A stretch of 64,000 nucleotides of DNA from Salinispora arenicola. Its GTDB lineage: Bacteria; Actinomycetota; Actinomycetes; Mycobacteriales; Micromonosporaceae. Below are positions 41,891 through 51,489 of this stretch, piece by piece (positions within the stretch are counted from its first letter, which is position 1; every line of letters begins with the position of its first letter). A program made the position numbers and the translations under genes. Location of the stretch: positions 4,278,001 to 4,342,000 of the forward strand of contig NZ_VFOL01000001.1 in assembly GCF_006716065.1 (NCBI RefSeq). Reading direction: 5' to 3'. The notes below the pieces were generated by a model that was given only the letters and a program-made list of their open reading frames with translations, did not search any database and was not told the origin of the DNA.

Positions 41891-42368
41891 GAGCCGACGC
41901 TAACGGCAGCCCTTGACCCGGCATCATGATTCAGCCGATACCGAGGCGAACGCCATTCGGTACGTACACCGACGTGTACCTGACCAGTCACTGGTGGACT
42001 GGTCCGGATCCGAAGTGCCGGTCAGCGCACCGCGCGAAGCAGGTCGTTGACCGGGAGTCGTGTGCTGCTCGCCACTGCCCCACCACCGGCGATACCTCCT
42101 CCTTTGGTCGCCCCGGCGACGACTGCAGAAACTGGGCTGAGACCAGATCGTACTCACCCGTCGGGGAGGGTTCGCGTCAGGTCGTTCTGGGCGACGGTGA
42201 TCCGGGACGAGACGCCCGGCCCGGATCGTCTCGCCGGTGAGCCCGGGGGCTGGCGACGGCGTCGACATACTTCTGGATAAGTACGCCCTGGTGATCAAAT
42301 CGCCCAGCAGGGCCCGCACCTGCTGGGGCGGCAGCTGCGACGGTGATGCCCGATCCGAACTAACGGCT
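41891..42368. other. gap without gene
   Basis: No reading frame with recognisable features. Ends with the hairpin that follows the transglycosylase copy 1. Confidence 0.4.
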
Positions 42369-42401
42369 GTTGGCCGGCACCCGAACCGGGTGCCGGCCAA
42401 C
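42369..42401 (-). terminator. terminator of transglycosylase copy 1
   Basis: gttggccggcacccg/cgggtgccggccaac, 15-bp arms with a 3-base loop, 40 bases after the stop. A near copy is found after copy 2 (48444-48480), and a degenerate one at about 43497-43534. Confidence 0.75.
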
Positions 42402-42441
42402 GGCTTGTTCCCCGCTGTGGGGGTGTGGCTTGTGGTGCTGG

Positions 42442-43026
42442 TCAGCTGGTCCAGTGTTCGGCGACGAGGTCGGCGGCTTGGGTTTCCCACTGGGCGTAGT
42501 GGAACGGGTATGCCGACACCTGCACCGTCTGGGCGGCCTTGGTCAGGGGCATGTCCTGCCAGCCCTCGACCTGCTTCAGACCCTTCAGGAAGGCGGTAGT
42601 GGAGTATTCGGGGTCGGTGATCTGCTCCACGGTGCCCCACCCGGAGGACGGGCGTTGCTGGAACAGGCCCTGCGAGTCGTGGTCGTTGCGGTCACCCAGG
42701 TGTCCCAGGTTCTCCAGCTTCGACTCCTGCAGGCTGGTGGCGATCGCCACGACGGCGGCACGCTCGTCCATGCCGGCCTTCTTCGTGGCCTCGATGATGG
42801 CCTTCACGTTCGCGGTCTGCTCGTCACCCAGGTCGATACGCGACTGCTCGCCCTGAGTGCCGTGCGGGATCAACGTGTCCATGTCCGGCTTCGCCACCTG
42901 CACCGCCGCGGCCGAAGCCGGCGCGGGAGTGGTGTCGGTGAACGTGGCCAGGGGGCCGGCGACGACACCGGTGGACAGGGCCAGACCAGCGACACCGAGG
43001 ACGCTACGACGCAGAATCGTGTTCAT
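42442..43026 (-). CDS. secreted lytic-transglycosylase-like cell-wall hydrolase, copy 1
   Basis: 194 residues from the ATG at 43026. A signal peptide covers 1-40 (MNTILRRSVLGVAGLALSTG...ASA). The lysozyme-like domain has ERAAVVAIATSLQESKLENLG with catalytic E101 candidate, SQGLFQQRPSSGWGT and FLKGLKQVEGWQDMPLTKAAQTVQVSAYPFHYAQW, as in actinobacterial Rpf-/transglycosylase-like proteins. It cleaves peptidoglycan outside the cell. Copy 2 (48521-49105) differs only at residue 32 (T here, S there). Preceded by a 360-base leader identical to copy 2's. Confidence 0.85.
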   Translation of the reverse strand: MNTILRRSVLGVAGLALSTGVVAGPLATFTDTTPAPASAAAVQVAKPDMDTLIPHGTQGEQSRIDLGDEQTANVKAIIEATKKAGMDERAAVVAIATSLQESKLENLGHLGDRNDHDSQGLFQQRPSSGWGTVEQITDPEYSTTAFLKGLKQVEGWQDMPLTKAAQTVQVSAYPFHYAQWETQAADLVAEHWTS

Positions 43027-43385
43027 GACTGCTCCATTCGGGGGTCGACACCCACGCACGCGCACCCGAAAAAGGGGGGTTCGGGAACACACGGGGTGCA
43101 AGCACCGTCCGGCGCTCAACAGAACAAGAAAACAGAACAAGAAGAGAAGAAGAGAAGAAGATGATCCCTGAGGCAACCGCGGCCCGGGGGTTCAGGGGCT
43201 CACACGGCGCCGGGTCCATGTGTAACGACCGACCGGCCACCACCATTCCCGGCCGGGACCCCGTACCCCGGGGCCACACACCGACCGCGTCACACGCGGC
43301 GGCACGGCGCTACCTCGGCCGTACGCACGGTGTAACGCACCGACGGCCGCCGAGATTCCGCCACCACCCGGCCCCCGACCACACC
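43027..43385 (-). promoter_or_regulatory. long duplicated 5' leader of transglycosylase copy 1
   Basis: About 360 bases upstream of the start, almost the same as 49106-49465 before copy 2: a pyrimidine tract (ttcttctcttcttctcttc on the minus strand), a hairpin-rich GC segment and the block gttacacatgg. Leaders of this size before actinobacterial cell-wall hydrolases often hold c-di-AMP (ydaO) riboswitches; I cannot match that consensus here, so the class is left open. Confidence 0.5.
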
Positions 43386-43807
43386 CAACCAGACATCAAC
43401 CAGACACCAGTGACGTCAAGCATCTGAACTGGTCGCCGAGCATTGAACCGGCTGACCCCACCAAACGGATCAGACCCCGTAAGAGGGAACCAAGCTGGCG
43501 GCCGGCACCCGGTTCGGGTACAGGCCAACAGCGTCTATGGGCGCCGTCAGGCGGGGTCACCTTGCGATCCCGGGTTACCGCTCGTTGACTCGGGCGCGTT
43601 GCCGCGTGGCGGCCTCGAATCGATGCGTAGGCCGGATCGCGGGGACCGATAGGGCTGCCGAGGTCATCCGGCGAAATTCGGATTGCAGATGATGGCATCC
43701 GAGATCGTCCAGATGCATGCCAGCGGCTGATCCGCGAGTCCGAGCGGGGTTAGTTCGTGCGCCGAACCAGGGTGAGGTTAGTTGCCGACGCCACTTAACA
43801 TCGAAGT
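43386..43807. other. gap with a degenerate terminator-like repeat
   Basis: At about 43497-43534 ggcggccggcacccg and gttggcctgtacccg arms repeat the transglycosylase terminator in degenerate form, suggesting a further lost copy of that unit. No gene. Confidence 0.4.
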
Positions 43808-45073
43808 ATGTCGAGTATTATTCGGACACTGAAAGTCGTGGCCACCAGCGTGATGCTGGTGGCCACAGTCACTGTCGTACCTGTATCCGCGGCGGCGTTG
43901 CCCGGTCCGTCTCCCGGGCTGACCGACGGTGGACCCCATCGCGCCGAGCTGCGCACCGCGCTCTCCGCTGTGCCCGAGGCCGGCGCCCCGGGCGTGCTGG
44001 CCGCCGTGCGCCACGGTCGGCATGTTTGGCGTGACGGCGCCGGCCAGGCGTTTCTGACCAGACCCCAACCGATGCAGCCACAGATGCGGCACCGCATTGG
44101 CAGCATTACCAAGACGTTTGTCGCCACTACCGTGTTGCAGCTCGTCGACGAGGGCCGGCTGGGCCTCGACGACTCGATCGGGCAGGTGCTGGCGGACGTC
44201 GTGCCGGGCGAACGTGGCACGGAAGTCACCGTCAGGATGCTGCTGAACCACACCAGTGGCATCGGCAACTACACCACCGTGCTGGCTGACTCGTATGCGG
44301 CCATCAACCAGATGCAGGTCACCACATACGCCCCGGCGGACCTGGTTGCCATGGGTCTGGCGATGCCGCCGACGAACGTGCCCGGCGCCAGCTTCAGCTA
44401 CTCGAACACCAACTACGTCCTGGCCGGACTGCTGATCGAGGCGATCACCGGCAACGACGCGGCGGCGGAGGTGCAGCGGCGGATCCTGTGGCCGCTGAGG
44501 CTCACCGGGACATCCTTCCCGGGTACCGATCCGACCATTCGTGGCCCACATAGTGGCGCCTACTTTGCCCCATTCGGAGCTCGTGACCTCAGCGAGTTCA
44601 ACATGAGCTGGGCGTGGACAGCGGGTGAAATGATCGCCACCACGGCGGACCTGAACACGTTCTTCCGGGCGCTGCTCGGCGGTGAGCTACTCAGCGCTGC
44701 CGCCCTCGATGAGATGCTCACCGCAGTGCCGATGCTGCCGGGGCTACCCGAGGCCGGTGCATACGGACTCGGCATCTACTCGCTGCCCACTCCGTGCGGA
44801 GAGTTCTGGGGCCACGACGGTGTGGTGCTAGGTCACCTGATGTTGTCAATGCATAGCCGGGATGGCAATCGTCAGGTGTCGTCTGGTATCAATATCAGCC
44901 ACTATCGGTTCCTCCTGTCCGATCCACACCCGATCGACATCGCCTGGCAAACGTTTCTGCTCACCGCGATGTGCCCGGCCAGCGAAACGAGTGGCAGCTC
45001 GACAGAGGCCGTACCACAGCTACCCAGCATGCCCCGGATGCCGGGCGACGACACATCGATAGCGGTGCTCTAG
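43808..45073 (+). CDS. secreted serine hydrolase (class C beta-lactamase/D-Ala-D-Ala carboxypeptidase fold)
   Basis: 421 residues, ATG start. Signal peptide about 1-30 (VATSVMLVATVTVVPVSAAA). Catalytic motifs: S99-I-T-K102 (GSITKTF), Y198-S-N200 (FSYSNTNYVLAG), and HDG near residue 338 (WGHDGVVLGH). It probably hydrolyses amide or ester bonds in peptidoglycan or secondary metabolites outside the cell. No operon partner. Confidence 0.88.
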   Translation: MSSIIRTLKVVATSVMLVATVTVVPVSAAALPGPSPGLTDGGPHRAELRTALSAVPEAGAPGVLAAVRHGRHVWRDGAGQAFLTRPQPMQPQMRHRIGSITKTFVATTVLQLVDEGRLGLDDSIGQVLADVVPGERGTEVTVRMLLNHTSGIGNYTTVLADSYAAINQMQVTTYAPADLVAMGLAMPPTNVPGASFSYSNTNYVLAGLLIEAITGNDAAAEVQRRILWPLRLTGTSFPGTDPTIRGPHSGAYFAPFGARDLSEFNMSWAWTAGEMIATTADLNTFFRALLGGELLSAAALDEMLTAVPMLPGLPEAGAYGLGIYSLPTPCGEFWGHDGVVLGHLMLSMHSRDGNRQVSSGINISHYRFLLSDPHPIDIAWQTFLLTAMCPASETSGSSTEAVPQLPSMPRMPGDDTSIAVL

Positions 45074-45169
45074 GGGCGATCTTGTTGATGTGGGGGCGGT
45101 GACGGCGAAAGAAGGTCCATCGACCGCCGCGGTCCAGGGAACGCGCACGGCGTCGGTCTGCTCGATGCG

Positions 45170-45800
45170 GCGAACCACAATGCCGGCCGGGACGGTAGCC
45201 AATCTGAGCGCGATCCTGTGCAAGATCGGCCACCACAAGATCAGCATTCAAGCGGCGCACCAGCTCGTCGGTCAACGGGCGCAGAGCGAAAATCTCGCCG
45301 ACTGCCTTGGATCGACAGCCGTCACGTAGTAGTCCTCGGCGAAGCGGTGGTACGCCGTCGGAGCGCTCTTCACCAACACCTTGAACAGACGGTTGGCACC
45401 GTCCGGGTCATCGCCGTCAGGAATGTCGATCCCTCCGGCATGCCACTGGTCATCACCGTGTTGCCGCCATAGGCAGCCTGTCGCTTCCAGGGCGCCCTCG
45501 AAGCTGAATGCCGGTTCGTCGACACAGGTGGCGAAGACCCCCAGCACGGTGTCGACCAGCCCGGGCCGCAGCTCGTCATCGTTGTTCGCCGGACTCATCG
45601 GCGACTCGTGACCGAAGCCGCGGATGAACGCACCGGCTTGCGAGAACACGATCGACCACTCATCGCCGGACCCATTTCGCATGGACGCCATCTGCTCATC
45701 CGGCGCCCCAGCGCGAATCAAACGAGTAGTACCGCAGTTCCCACCCCGGGCTCATGATCGCGTCCAGCATCGCCAACGCGCGACACCGCTCGCGAAGCAC
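45170..45800 (-). pseudogene. conserved hypothetical protein, broken by at least two frameshifts
   Basis: Three frames in order encode one protein: RCRALAMLDAIMSPGWE...YYSFDSRWGAG (45800-45705), EQMASMRNGSGDEWSIVFSQAGAFIRGFGHESPMSPAN...HRFAEDYYVTAVD (to about 45310), and GEIFALRPLTDELVRRLNADLVVADLAQD with IGY (to about 45190). These match a conserved actinomycete family of unknown function. The end is uncertain. Confidence 0.7.
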
Positions 45801-46217
45801 CCTGGATGTCCGGCAAGGCACCGACTACGTCAAAGACGCTCACCGGCACATCTAACCCGACGCACCTTCCGGTTCGCTCCACACCCCAGCGGTCACCACG
45901 AACGTCATCTCACTCCGCCCGACCAGTCCGGATACCAGACGGTTGGATCACCCGAGCCTGCCCCATGTAGTGGTTGTCGCCGTCACGACGGGTATGCGTC
46001 GCCCCGCGCCGGCCATGGTGTCGTGCGTCGGCCGCGGTGGTGGGCAGCGCAGCTGTTTCTAGTGGGCAACAGCGCGGGCTGTCGCTGGCCCATGAGCCTT
46101 TTCCAAGCTGATCTTGTAGCTCAGGATGGGTGTGGTGGGCCCGGTGATCGCTGGGTGCGAGGCTCCAGGTAGGACAGCTGTCGACCAAGACTCGAAGCCC
46201 CGACCGGGAGCCTCGCC
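45801..46217. other. region upstream of the transposase
   Basis: No gene recognised. The left end of the IS should lie here, but no inverted-repeat pair was found with the DNA after 47.1 kb. Confidence 0.35.
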
Positions 46218-47096
46218 GTGCTGTCCTACCCCGCCCCGATTGCGTTGTCGAGCCGCATCCTGAACCACCTCGCCGACCGCATCCGCGGCTACCGTAACCA
46301 GCGCCCGATCTCGGTGGCGCGGCGCCTCGGCCCCGGCCGGCAGGCGCTGCTGACACTGGCTCACCTGCGTAACGGCGACACCTACACCCGACTCGCGGCC
46401 GGCTTCGCCATCGGCGTCGCCGCCGCCTGGCGCTGCGTCCAGGAGGCGATAGCTCTGCTCGCGGCGGCCGCCGATGACGTGGCCACCGCCATGCAACGGA
46501 TCCGCCGGCTGGCGTACGCGATCCTGGACGGCACGCTGATTCCGATCGACCGGGTCGCCGACCAGCGGCCGTACTACTCCGGGAAACACAAACGCCACGG
46601 TGTGAACGTGCAGATCATGGCCGATGCCGCTGGCCGGCTCGTGTGGGCATCACCGGCGCTACCTGGCTCGGTCCATGACCTGACCGCAGCCCGGGATCAC
46701 CGCATCAGCGACGCGCTGACCATCGCAGACGTGATGACCTTCGCTGACAAGGCTACCAAGGAGCCCACGGCAGCGTGCGCACGCCATTCAAGCGACGCCG
46801 CTTCCGACCCGAAGCTGTCACGCCGGCAGAAGACCGTGAACCGCGCCCACACGAAGATCCGCGCCGGCGGCGAACGCGCGATCGCCACCCTCAAGACCTG
46901 GAAGATCCTAACCAAGCTGCGCTGCTGCCCACGACGAGCGACCCCGATCGTGCAGGCCATCCTTGTCCTGCACCACGTCGAAGCCAACCGCTACACAGGA
47001 TGGAAACGGCTCCATGTAAGGCGTTGTCGTCGTCGGACGGGCACGGTTCCCGGTCGTGGTACATGCGCGTCTCAGACAAAGGTGAACGTTGCCTGA
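46218..47096 (+). mobile_element. IS5-type DDE transposase with an internal frameshifted stretch
   Basis: 292 residues. LGPGRQALLTLAHLRNGDTYTRLAAGFAI is the N-terminal region, then DDE-type segments AYAILDGTLIPIDR, YYSGKHKRHGVNVQIMAD, PGSVHDLTAARDH and HTKIRAGGERAIATLKTWKIL. Around 46755-46820 the frame encodes TKEPTAACARHSSDAASD, while the +1 frame encodes the expected QGAHGSVRTPFKRRRFRPE; two compensating indels restore the frame. The transposase is therefore probably inactive. Terminal repeats were not found. Confidence 0.8.
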
Positions 47097-47195
47097 TGCG
47101 GCACTAGTTGCGAACTTGGCCAGCAGCACCCTCAATGATCATCTTCTTGGAACCCGCACTACTCATGCGTTGTAGCAGGTGTTACATTTACTTGC

Positions 47196-47765
47196 GTGTC
47201 AAACGATACTCTAAGTTGGTTGATTGCGGCGATCCGGCTTCCATCCGGGCCGTCACGACACCGTGTCGCAGTCTGGCGAGAGCTACGCCGAATCGGCGCC
47301 ATCTCAGTCACCGGAGGAACCTGGGCCGCGCCCGCCGCTGCGGCGTTCGTCACCGGATTCGACCGCGTAGCCGAACTCGTCCACCGTGCTGACGGTCACA
47401 TGCTCATGCTCGACGCCGTCGCCCGGAACGAGCCCACCCGGGCCAGCCTGAAAAATGAGTTCAACGCCGCCCGGATCGAAGAGTGGGCCGAGTTCATCTC
47501 CGAGTGCGACAAGTACGAAGGTGAGATCGCCAGGGAAAAACGCATCGGCAAGCTCACCGTCGCTGAACTCGATGAGGAAGAGCAGAGCCTGGACCGGCTA
47601 CGCCGCTGGTTCCACGAACTCAAGGCCCGGGACATCTTCGGCGTCACCGACGGCATCCGGGCCGAGGAACGGCTCAAACAGTGCGTCCAACTCCTAGACA
47701 GCTACGCCGACGACGTCTACCAAGCTGTGCACGCTCCACTTAATCGGGAGGAACCCCATGCGTGA
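47196..47765 (+). CDS. ChrB N-terminal-domain protein (chromate-resistance family)
   Basis: 189 residues, GTG start. LSWLIAAIRLPSGPSRHRVAVWRELRRIGAISVTGGTWAAPA and FDRVAELVHRADGHMLMLDA are the ChrB N-terminal (PF20229) pattern; the C-terminal rhodanese-like ChrB domain is absent, and the rest is helical (EWAEFISECDKYEGEIAREKRIGKLTV). In many genomes such short forms precede chromate transporters; none is here. Coupled by overlap to DUF1232. Confidence 0.82.
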   Translation: MSNDTLSWLIAAIRLPSGPSRHRVAVWRELRRIGAISVTGGTWAAPAAAAFVTGFDRVAELVHRADGHMLMLDAVARNEPTRASLKNEFNAARIEEWAEFISECDKYEGEIAREKRIGKLTVAELDEEEQSLDRLRRWFHELKARDIFGVTDGIRAEERLKQCVQLLDSYADDVYQAVHAPLNREEPHA

Positions 47766-48171
47766 TTGGCTTACCGGCCTAGGCATCCTAGTAGCACTAC
47801 TGGCCGCCTCGTGGGCACTGCTGATCCTGCTCGCACGCCGGCTCCCACCCGGCATCCTGCGTGATCTCGCAGCCTTCATCCCCGACTGCGTCACCACCGT
47901 CCGACGGCTTCGTAAAGACCCCCGAGTGCCACGCCGGGCAAAGGTCGCCGTCCTCATCGCCGGACTCTGGGTGGCCAGCCCAGTCGACCTCATCCCAGAG
48001 TTCCTGCCCGTCATCGGACCCCTCGATGACATCGTCGTGGTCGCACTCGCCCTGCGCTATGCGGGTCGACAGGTCCCCCGCGAAGTCCTGATGGCCGCCT
48101 GGCCCGGCGAACCCCGACTCATCGAACGACTCCTCGGCGACTCGTCACACCTGAGCCGGCAGGGGCGCTAG
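47758..48171 (+). CDS. DUF1232 (YkvA-like) membrane protein
   Basis: 137 residues overlapping the ChrB-like gene by 8 bases. N-terminal helix LGILVALLAASWALLILLA, then the DUF1232 core PRRAKVAVLIAGLWVASPVDLIPEFLPVIGPLDDIVVVALALRYAGR. Function unknown; family is often in stress loci. Confidence 0.85.
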   Translation: MRDWLTGLGILVALLAASWALLILLARRLPPGILRDLAAFIPDCVTTVRRLRKDPRVPRRAKVAVLIAGLWVASPVDLIPEFLPVIGPLDDIVVVALALRYAGRQVPREVLMAAWPGEPRLIERLLGDSSHLSRQGR

Positions 48172-48443
48172 GGCTGAACGAATCCCGATCATGCCGCGCG
48201 GGACCGCCACGCGTGGGCGCCACCAGGCGCCGCACCGCAAAGTCGAGCCCAACAAGCAGCCCCACCAGCCTGTCTGACCGGCTACGTAAGCCTCGGATCC
48301 TCATTCGCTACGAGGAATCACAACGGTTCCTGGCAGGGCAGGAGGCCAACGTCTGCAGTGGCCAACCATGACCACTGCCTCCCACGGACCCGGGCGTTCG
48401 GCTCGAGCACACCGGGTACGGACAGCCCGGACAGCCCGGACGG
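48172..48443. other. gap without gene
   Basis: No supported gene between the DUF1232 stop and the hairpin after transglycosylase copy 2. Confidence 0.4.
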
Positions 48444-48480
48444 CTGTTGGCCGGCGCCCGTGTCGGGTGCCGGCCAACAG
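48444..48480 (-). terminator. terminator of transglycosylase copy 2
   Basis: ctgttggccggcgcccg/cgggtgccggccaacag with a 3-base loop, about 40 bases after the stop, one wobble pair. Related to the hairpin at 42369-42401. Confidence 0.72.
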
Positions 48481-48520
48481 CTTGTTCCCCTGTGAGGGGT
48501 TAGCTCGTATATGCGGTGGG

Positions 48521-49105
48521 TCAGCTGGTCCAGTGCTCGGCGACGAGGTCGGCGGCTTGGGTTTCCCACTGGGCGTAGTGGAACGGGTATGCCGACACCT
48601 GCACCGTCTGCGCGGCCTTCGTCAACGGCATGTCCTGCCAGCCCTCGACCTGCTTCAAACCCTTCAGGAAGGCGGTAGTGGAGTACTCGGGGTCGGTGAT
48701 CTGCTCCACCGTGCCCCACCCAGACGACGGACGCTGCTGGAACAGGCCCTGCGAGTCGTGGTCGTTGCGGTCACCCAGGTGTCCCAGGTTCTCCAGCTTC
48801 GACTCCTGCAGGCTGGTGGCGATCGCCACGACGGCGGCACGCTCGTCCATGCCGGCCTTCTTCGTGGCCTCGATGATCGCCTTCACGTTCGCGGTCTGCT
48901 CGTCACCCAGGTCGATACGCGACTGCTCGCCCTGAGTGCCGTGCGGGATCAACGTGTCCATGTCCGGCTTCGCCACCTGCACCGCCGCGGCCGAAGCCGG
49001 CGCGGGGGTGCTGTCGGTGAACGTGGCCAGGGGGCCGGCGACGACACCGGTGGACAGGGCCAGACCAGCGACACCGAGGACGCTACGACGCAGAATCGTG
49101 TTCAT
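48521..49105 (-). CDS. secreted lytic-transglycosylase-like cell-wall hydrolase, copy 2
   Basis: Same 194-residue product as copy 1 except S32 for T32; signal peptide, E101, SQGLFQQRP motif all present. ATG at 49105. The DNA is also nearly identical, with a few synonymous changes (for example cagacgacggacgctgc for cggaggacgggcgttgc), so the duplication is recent or is kept alike by gene conversion. Likely role: peptidoglycan turnover. Confidence 0.85.
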   Translation of the reverse strand: MNTILRRSVLGVAGLALSTGVVAGPLATFTDSTPAPASAAAVQVAKPDMDTLIPHGTQGEQSRIDLGDEQTANVKAIIEATKKAGMDERAAVVAIATSLQESKLENLGHLGDRNDHDSQGLFQQRPSSGWGTVEQITDPEYSTTAFLKGLKQVEGWQDMPLTKAAQTVQVSAYPFHYAQWETQAADLVAEHWTS

Positions 49106-49465
49106 GAGGTGTGCTCCATTCGGGGGTCGACACCCCACACGCGCACCCGAAAAAGGGGGGTTCGGGAACACACGGGGTGCAAGCACCGTCCGGCGCTCAA
49201 CAGAACAAGAAAACAGAACAAGAAGAGAAGAAGAGAAGAAGATGATCCCTGAGGCAACCGCGGCCCGGGGGTTCAGGGGCTCACACGGCGCCGGGTCCAT
49301 GTGTAACGACCGACCGGCCACCACCATTCCCGGCCGGGACCCCGTACCCCGGGGCCACACACCGACCGCGTCACACGCGGCGGCACGGCGCTACCTCGGC
49401 CGTACGCACGGTGTAACGCACCGACGGCCGCCGAGATTCCGCCACCACCCGGCCCCGACCACCCC
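49106..49465 (-). promoter_or_regulatory. long duplicated 5' leader of transglycosylase copy 2
   Basis: Near-identical to 43027-43385; identity ends shortly before 49470. Both retain the pyrimidine tract and the GC-rich structured block, which argues that the leader is functional. Two small differences lie just before the start codon (gaggtgtgctcc here). Confidence 0.5.
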
Positions 49466-49802
49466 ACACGGGAACCAACAAGACGACCGCGCCATGCATG
49501 GCATACAGGAATTTACACCACAGTCCGCCGCCTCCCGTCCGTGCAGACGGTCCGCCCCCGGCATCGTGTGCAGCAGAAACGCATCGGGCAACCAAGCCGG
49601 GTGCCTACCGTTCACCCGCAAATCGGGCGTGCCGGTTCGGGGCCCGATCCCACGCACGCTGCGATCGTCGAGCGCGCCCTGGTCGGATGGGGAGCATCGG
49701 GCGAGGCTGATCGCAAGGGTGTCGGCCTGGGTGGTGGTGGCCGGGTTCGGCAGGGGTGGGCCGACATGATTTAATGAACGAACAGTCATTTACTAATGAA
49801 GG
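49466..49802. other. intergenic region with TetR operator
   Basis: No gene. aatga-N8-tcatt at 49773-49790 lies just upstream of the TetR gene. Confidence 0.5.
49773..49790. promoter_or_regulatory. probable operator of the TetR gene at 49803
   Basis: Inverted repeat aatga-acgaacag-tcatt, 13 bases upstream of the TetR start, a typical TetR-family site. Suggests autoregulation of the TetR-SDR pair. Confidence 0.55.
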
Positions 49803-50399
49803 ATGGTGACGGTGGGACGTCCCCGAGGGGTCGAGGACACCGCGATCCTGCGTGCGACCGCGCAGGTCATGGGCCGCGTGGGACCCCCAGGTCTCACATT
49901 GGCCGCCGTGGCACGCGAGGTCGGGCTGGTGCCGGCGACATTGGTGCAGCGATTCGGCTCCAAACATGGCCTGCTTCTGGCACTCGCCGACCAGGCCGAG
50001 AAAGACATGACCGAGATGGCTGAGCGAGTGCGTCGGTCGCACGAGTCAGCGCTCGGGGCGTTGACGGCGCTGACCGTGGAGTCCGTGGCCGCGATGGCCA
50101 CGCCGGAGAGCTTCGCCAACCACCTGGCGTTCCTGTGTATGGATCTTGGTGATCCACAACTCTACGAACGTGCGTTGGCCATTCACCGCACTCAGAAGCG
50201 AATGATCGAGGACCTACTGACGGAGGCGATCAGCGGCGGTGAGCTCCGCGCCGGAGGTGACGCCGTGGCACTGGCCCGCACCGTGCAGGCGGTCGTCGCT
50301 GGTGCGGGCCTGACCTGGGCACTCGAACGCGAAGGGCGCCTCGAACAGCGGATCCGGCAGGAACTCGACGCAGTGCTGTCCCCTCACATACCGTCCTGA
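49803..50399 (+). CDS. TetR/AcrR family regulator
   Basis: 198 residues. HTH at about 10-55 (AILRATAQVMGRVGPPGLTLAAVAREVGLVPATLVQRFGSKHGLL), C-terminal ligand-binding domain of full length. The next gene, an SDR enzyme, starts 23 bases downstream on the same strand and is probably controlled by it. Confidence 0.9.
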   Translation: MVTVGRPRGVEDTAILRATAQVMGRVGPPGLTLAAVAREVGLVPATLVQRFGSKHGLLLALADQAEKDMTEMAERVRRSHESALGALTALTVESVAAMATPESFANHLAFLCMDLGDPQLYERALAIHRTQKRMIEDLLTEAISGGELRAGGDAVALARTVQAVVAGAGLTWALEREGRLEQRIRQELDAVLSPHIPS

Positions 50400-50422
50400 A
50401 CCAGTCACAACCCGGAGGAATC

Positions 50423-51334
50423 ATGACGACCGACGCACGTTCGCTGGCGGGCAAGGTAGCCCTGGTGGCCGGCGGTACCCGAGGTGGCGGCCGGGGTATC
50501 GCCGTTGAACTCGGTGCCGCCGGCGCAACGGTGTACGTCACCGGACGAAGTGGCACCGGTGAACGCTCTGACCTCGACCGACCGGAAACGATCGAGCAGA
50601 CCGCCGAGCAGGTCACCGCCGCAGGCGGTCTGGGAATTCCTGTCCGAACCGACCACAGCCGCCCCGAGCAGGTCGAGGCCCTCGTCAACCGGATCGCCAC
50701 CGAGCAGGACGGCCAGCTCGACGTTGTGGTCAATTCCGTATGGGGTGGCGATCCGCTGACCGACTGGGAACATCCCCTGTGGGAGCAGGACCTGGCCACC
50801 GGCCTACGGCTGCTGCGGCAGGCGGTGGAAACCCACATCATCACCAGCCGCTTCGCGTTGCCCCTTCTGGTCGCCCGTGGCAGCGGCCTGGTTGTGGAAG
50901 TCACCGACGGTAACACTGCCCGCTATCGCGGCACTCTCTTCTATGACCTGGCAAAGTCCGCGGTCATTCGCCTCGCCGTCGCCCAGGCCGCCGAGCTCAA
51001 GCCGCATGGCGTGGCGGCGGTAGCCATCACGCCTGGTTTCCTCCGCTCGGAGGCCCTGCTCGAGCACTTCGGTGTCACCGAAGCCAACTGGCGCGACGGC
51101 GCGGCCCTGGATCCGAACTTCGCCCATTCCGAGACCCCGGCCTACCTCGGCCGAGCCGTCGCCGCCCTGGCCGCTGACCCACACATCATGGCCAAGTCCG
51201 GACGTGCCCTGGCCACCTGGGGCCTGTATCAGGAGTACGGCTTCACCGATGCCGACGGCACCCAACCGGACTTCGCAGCCCACTGGGCCAAAAACCTGGA
51301 GGAACAGCATGGGCCCCTCGGAGACCCGCTCTAA
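50423..51334 (+). CDS. short-chain dehydrogenase/reductase
   Basis: 303 residues, ATG after cggagga. Cofactor-binding GGTRGGGRGIA, substrate region VVVNSVWGGDP, and catalytic Y-D-L-A-K (LFYDLAKSAVIR). Probably an NAD(P)-dependent oxidoreductase for a small alcohol or ketone; regulated with the TetR gene. The C-terminal 60 residues resemble those of the SDR type found with TetR pairs. Confidence 0.88.
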   Translation: MTTDARSLAGKVALVAGGTRGGGRGIAVELGAAGATVYVTGRSGTGERSDLDRPETIEQTAEQVTAAGGLGIPVRTDHSRPEQVEALVNRIATEQDGQLDVVVNSVWGGDPLTDWEHPLWEQDLATGLRLLRQAVETHIITSRFALPLLVARGSGLVVEVTDGNTARYRGTLFYDLAKSAVIRLAVAQAAELKPHGVAAVAITPGFLRSEALLEHFGVTEANWRDGAALDPNFAHSETPAYLGRAVAALAADPHIMAKSGRALATWGLYQEYGFTDADGTQPDFAAHWAKNLEEQHGPLGDPL

Positions 51335-51489
51335 CCGGCGCTACTGACGTGCGGTGGATGGCACACCCGGGCGGCTTGCCGTCCACGGCGCAGCAAGGCG
51401 TACCGACTGCTACCACCCGGGTCCGGAGCCGCGGCCCGCGCCTTTCCTTTCTCGTCGGGAACTCCGCATGGCGTACGGCCGTAACGGGT

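Noticed and set aside
43027..43385. ydaO (c-di-AMP) riboswitch in the transglycosylase leader
   Set aside because: Context fits, but I cannot match the consensus by eye; kept only as an unassigned leader.
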